Assembly: GCA_021783525.1 (NCBI GenBank)
Contig: JAJXTT010000125.1
Span: 1-6,034, forward strand
Length of the DNA stretch: 6,034 bases
Source of the DNA: Pseudomonadota bacterium
GTDB taxonomy: Bacteria > Pseudomonadota > Gammaproteobacteria > Burkholderiales > Gallionellaceae
Direction: 5' to 3'
The notes beneath the pieces are model-generated. The model saw nothing but the letters and a program-made list of their open reading frames with translations. It made no database searches and was not told where the DNA came from. Positions 5,908-6,034 of the stretch are shown piece after piece (positions within the stretch are counted from its first letter, which is position 1; every line of letters starts with the position of its first letter). The position numbers and the translations under genes are program-made.

Positions 5908-6034
5908 TCAGGAGGCGAGTAATTTGCGAGCCCTTGCGATGGCGGCTTCCACTTGTTGCGGAGCCGTACCTCCGGTGTGGTTGCGCGCGGCGAGCGAGCC
6001 TTCCAGCGTCAGAACGCCAAAGACGTCGTCAGTG
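5908..6034 (-). CDS. argH: Argininosuccinate lyase, C-terminal end (partial)
   Basis: The last 41 codons and the TGA stop of a minus-strand gene that continues beyond the right edge. The visible peptide begins TDDVFGVLTLEGSLAARNHT and continues GGTAPQQVEAAIARARKLLAS. The LTLEGSLAARN block followed by GGTAPQQV is the typical C-terminus of ArgH. ArgH splits argininosuccinate into arginine and fumarate, the last step of arginine synthesis, as a cytoplasmic homotetramer; its catalytic residues lie outside the window. It faces the prmC operon tail to tail, and no intrinsic terminator of its own is seen downstream on the minus strand within 200 nt. Confidence 0.93.
   Translation of the reverse strand, partial: TDDVFGVLTLEGSLAARNHTGGTAPQQVEAAIARARKLLAS

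Overview
This GC-rich window carries the hemA-prfA-prmC cluster, a gene order common in Beta- and Gammaproteobacteria. The reading of GluTR, RF1, PrmC and the ArgH tail best suits a betaproteobacterium, perhaps of the Nitrosomonadales/Gallionellaceae type. That placement is inferred from protein flavour and gene order only; no search was run.

Left part (1-2412): a large coding region enters from the left edge already in frame. It encodes a modular, probably exported protein: at least two fibronectin type III-like modules, an unassigned beta-rich module, a transglutaminase-like papain-fold domain, and three C-terminal TPRs. After 49 nt comes a short secreted protein (130 aa) with a clear signal peptide and a TPR-like C-terminal half. 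The two look co-transcribed and may act together in the envelope; neither has a gene symbol I can support. This pair is the least explained protein-coding content of the window.

Middle part (2413-5696): after a 92-nt gap holding a perfect TATAAT box, hemA (glutamyl-tRNA reductase, first committed step of C5 tetrapyrrole synthesis), prfA (release factor RF1) and prmC (the methyltransferase that modifies the GGQ glutamine of release factors) follow in a tight operon. hemA and prfA overlap by ATGA. prmC starts with TTG 4 nt after the prfA stop. Enzyme (PrmC) and substrate (RF1, Gln235) are thus adjacent.

Right part (5697-6034): a 211-nt gap separates prmC from the convergent 3' end of argH (argininosuccinate lyase, minus strand, cut by the window edge). 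The gap is unusually structured. It has a repeated TATAGGCCG, a GCATATATGC palindrome, a TAGAAT box, a doubled CCTTGAGTTG whose second copy forms a perfect 8-bp hairpin, an unpaired CTCCTCCT (anti-Shine-Dalgarno-like) tract, and a strong intrinsic terminator with a GCAA loop and seven T. This has the layout of a roughly 86-nt small RNA, or of a structured 3' UTR of the operon, and is the best candidate for something undescribed. No rRNA, tRNA, CRISPR array or mobile element was seen.
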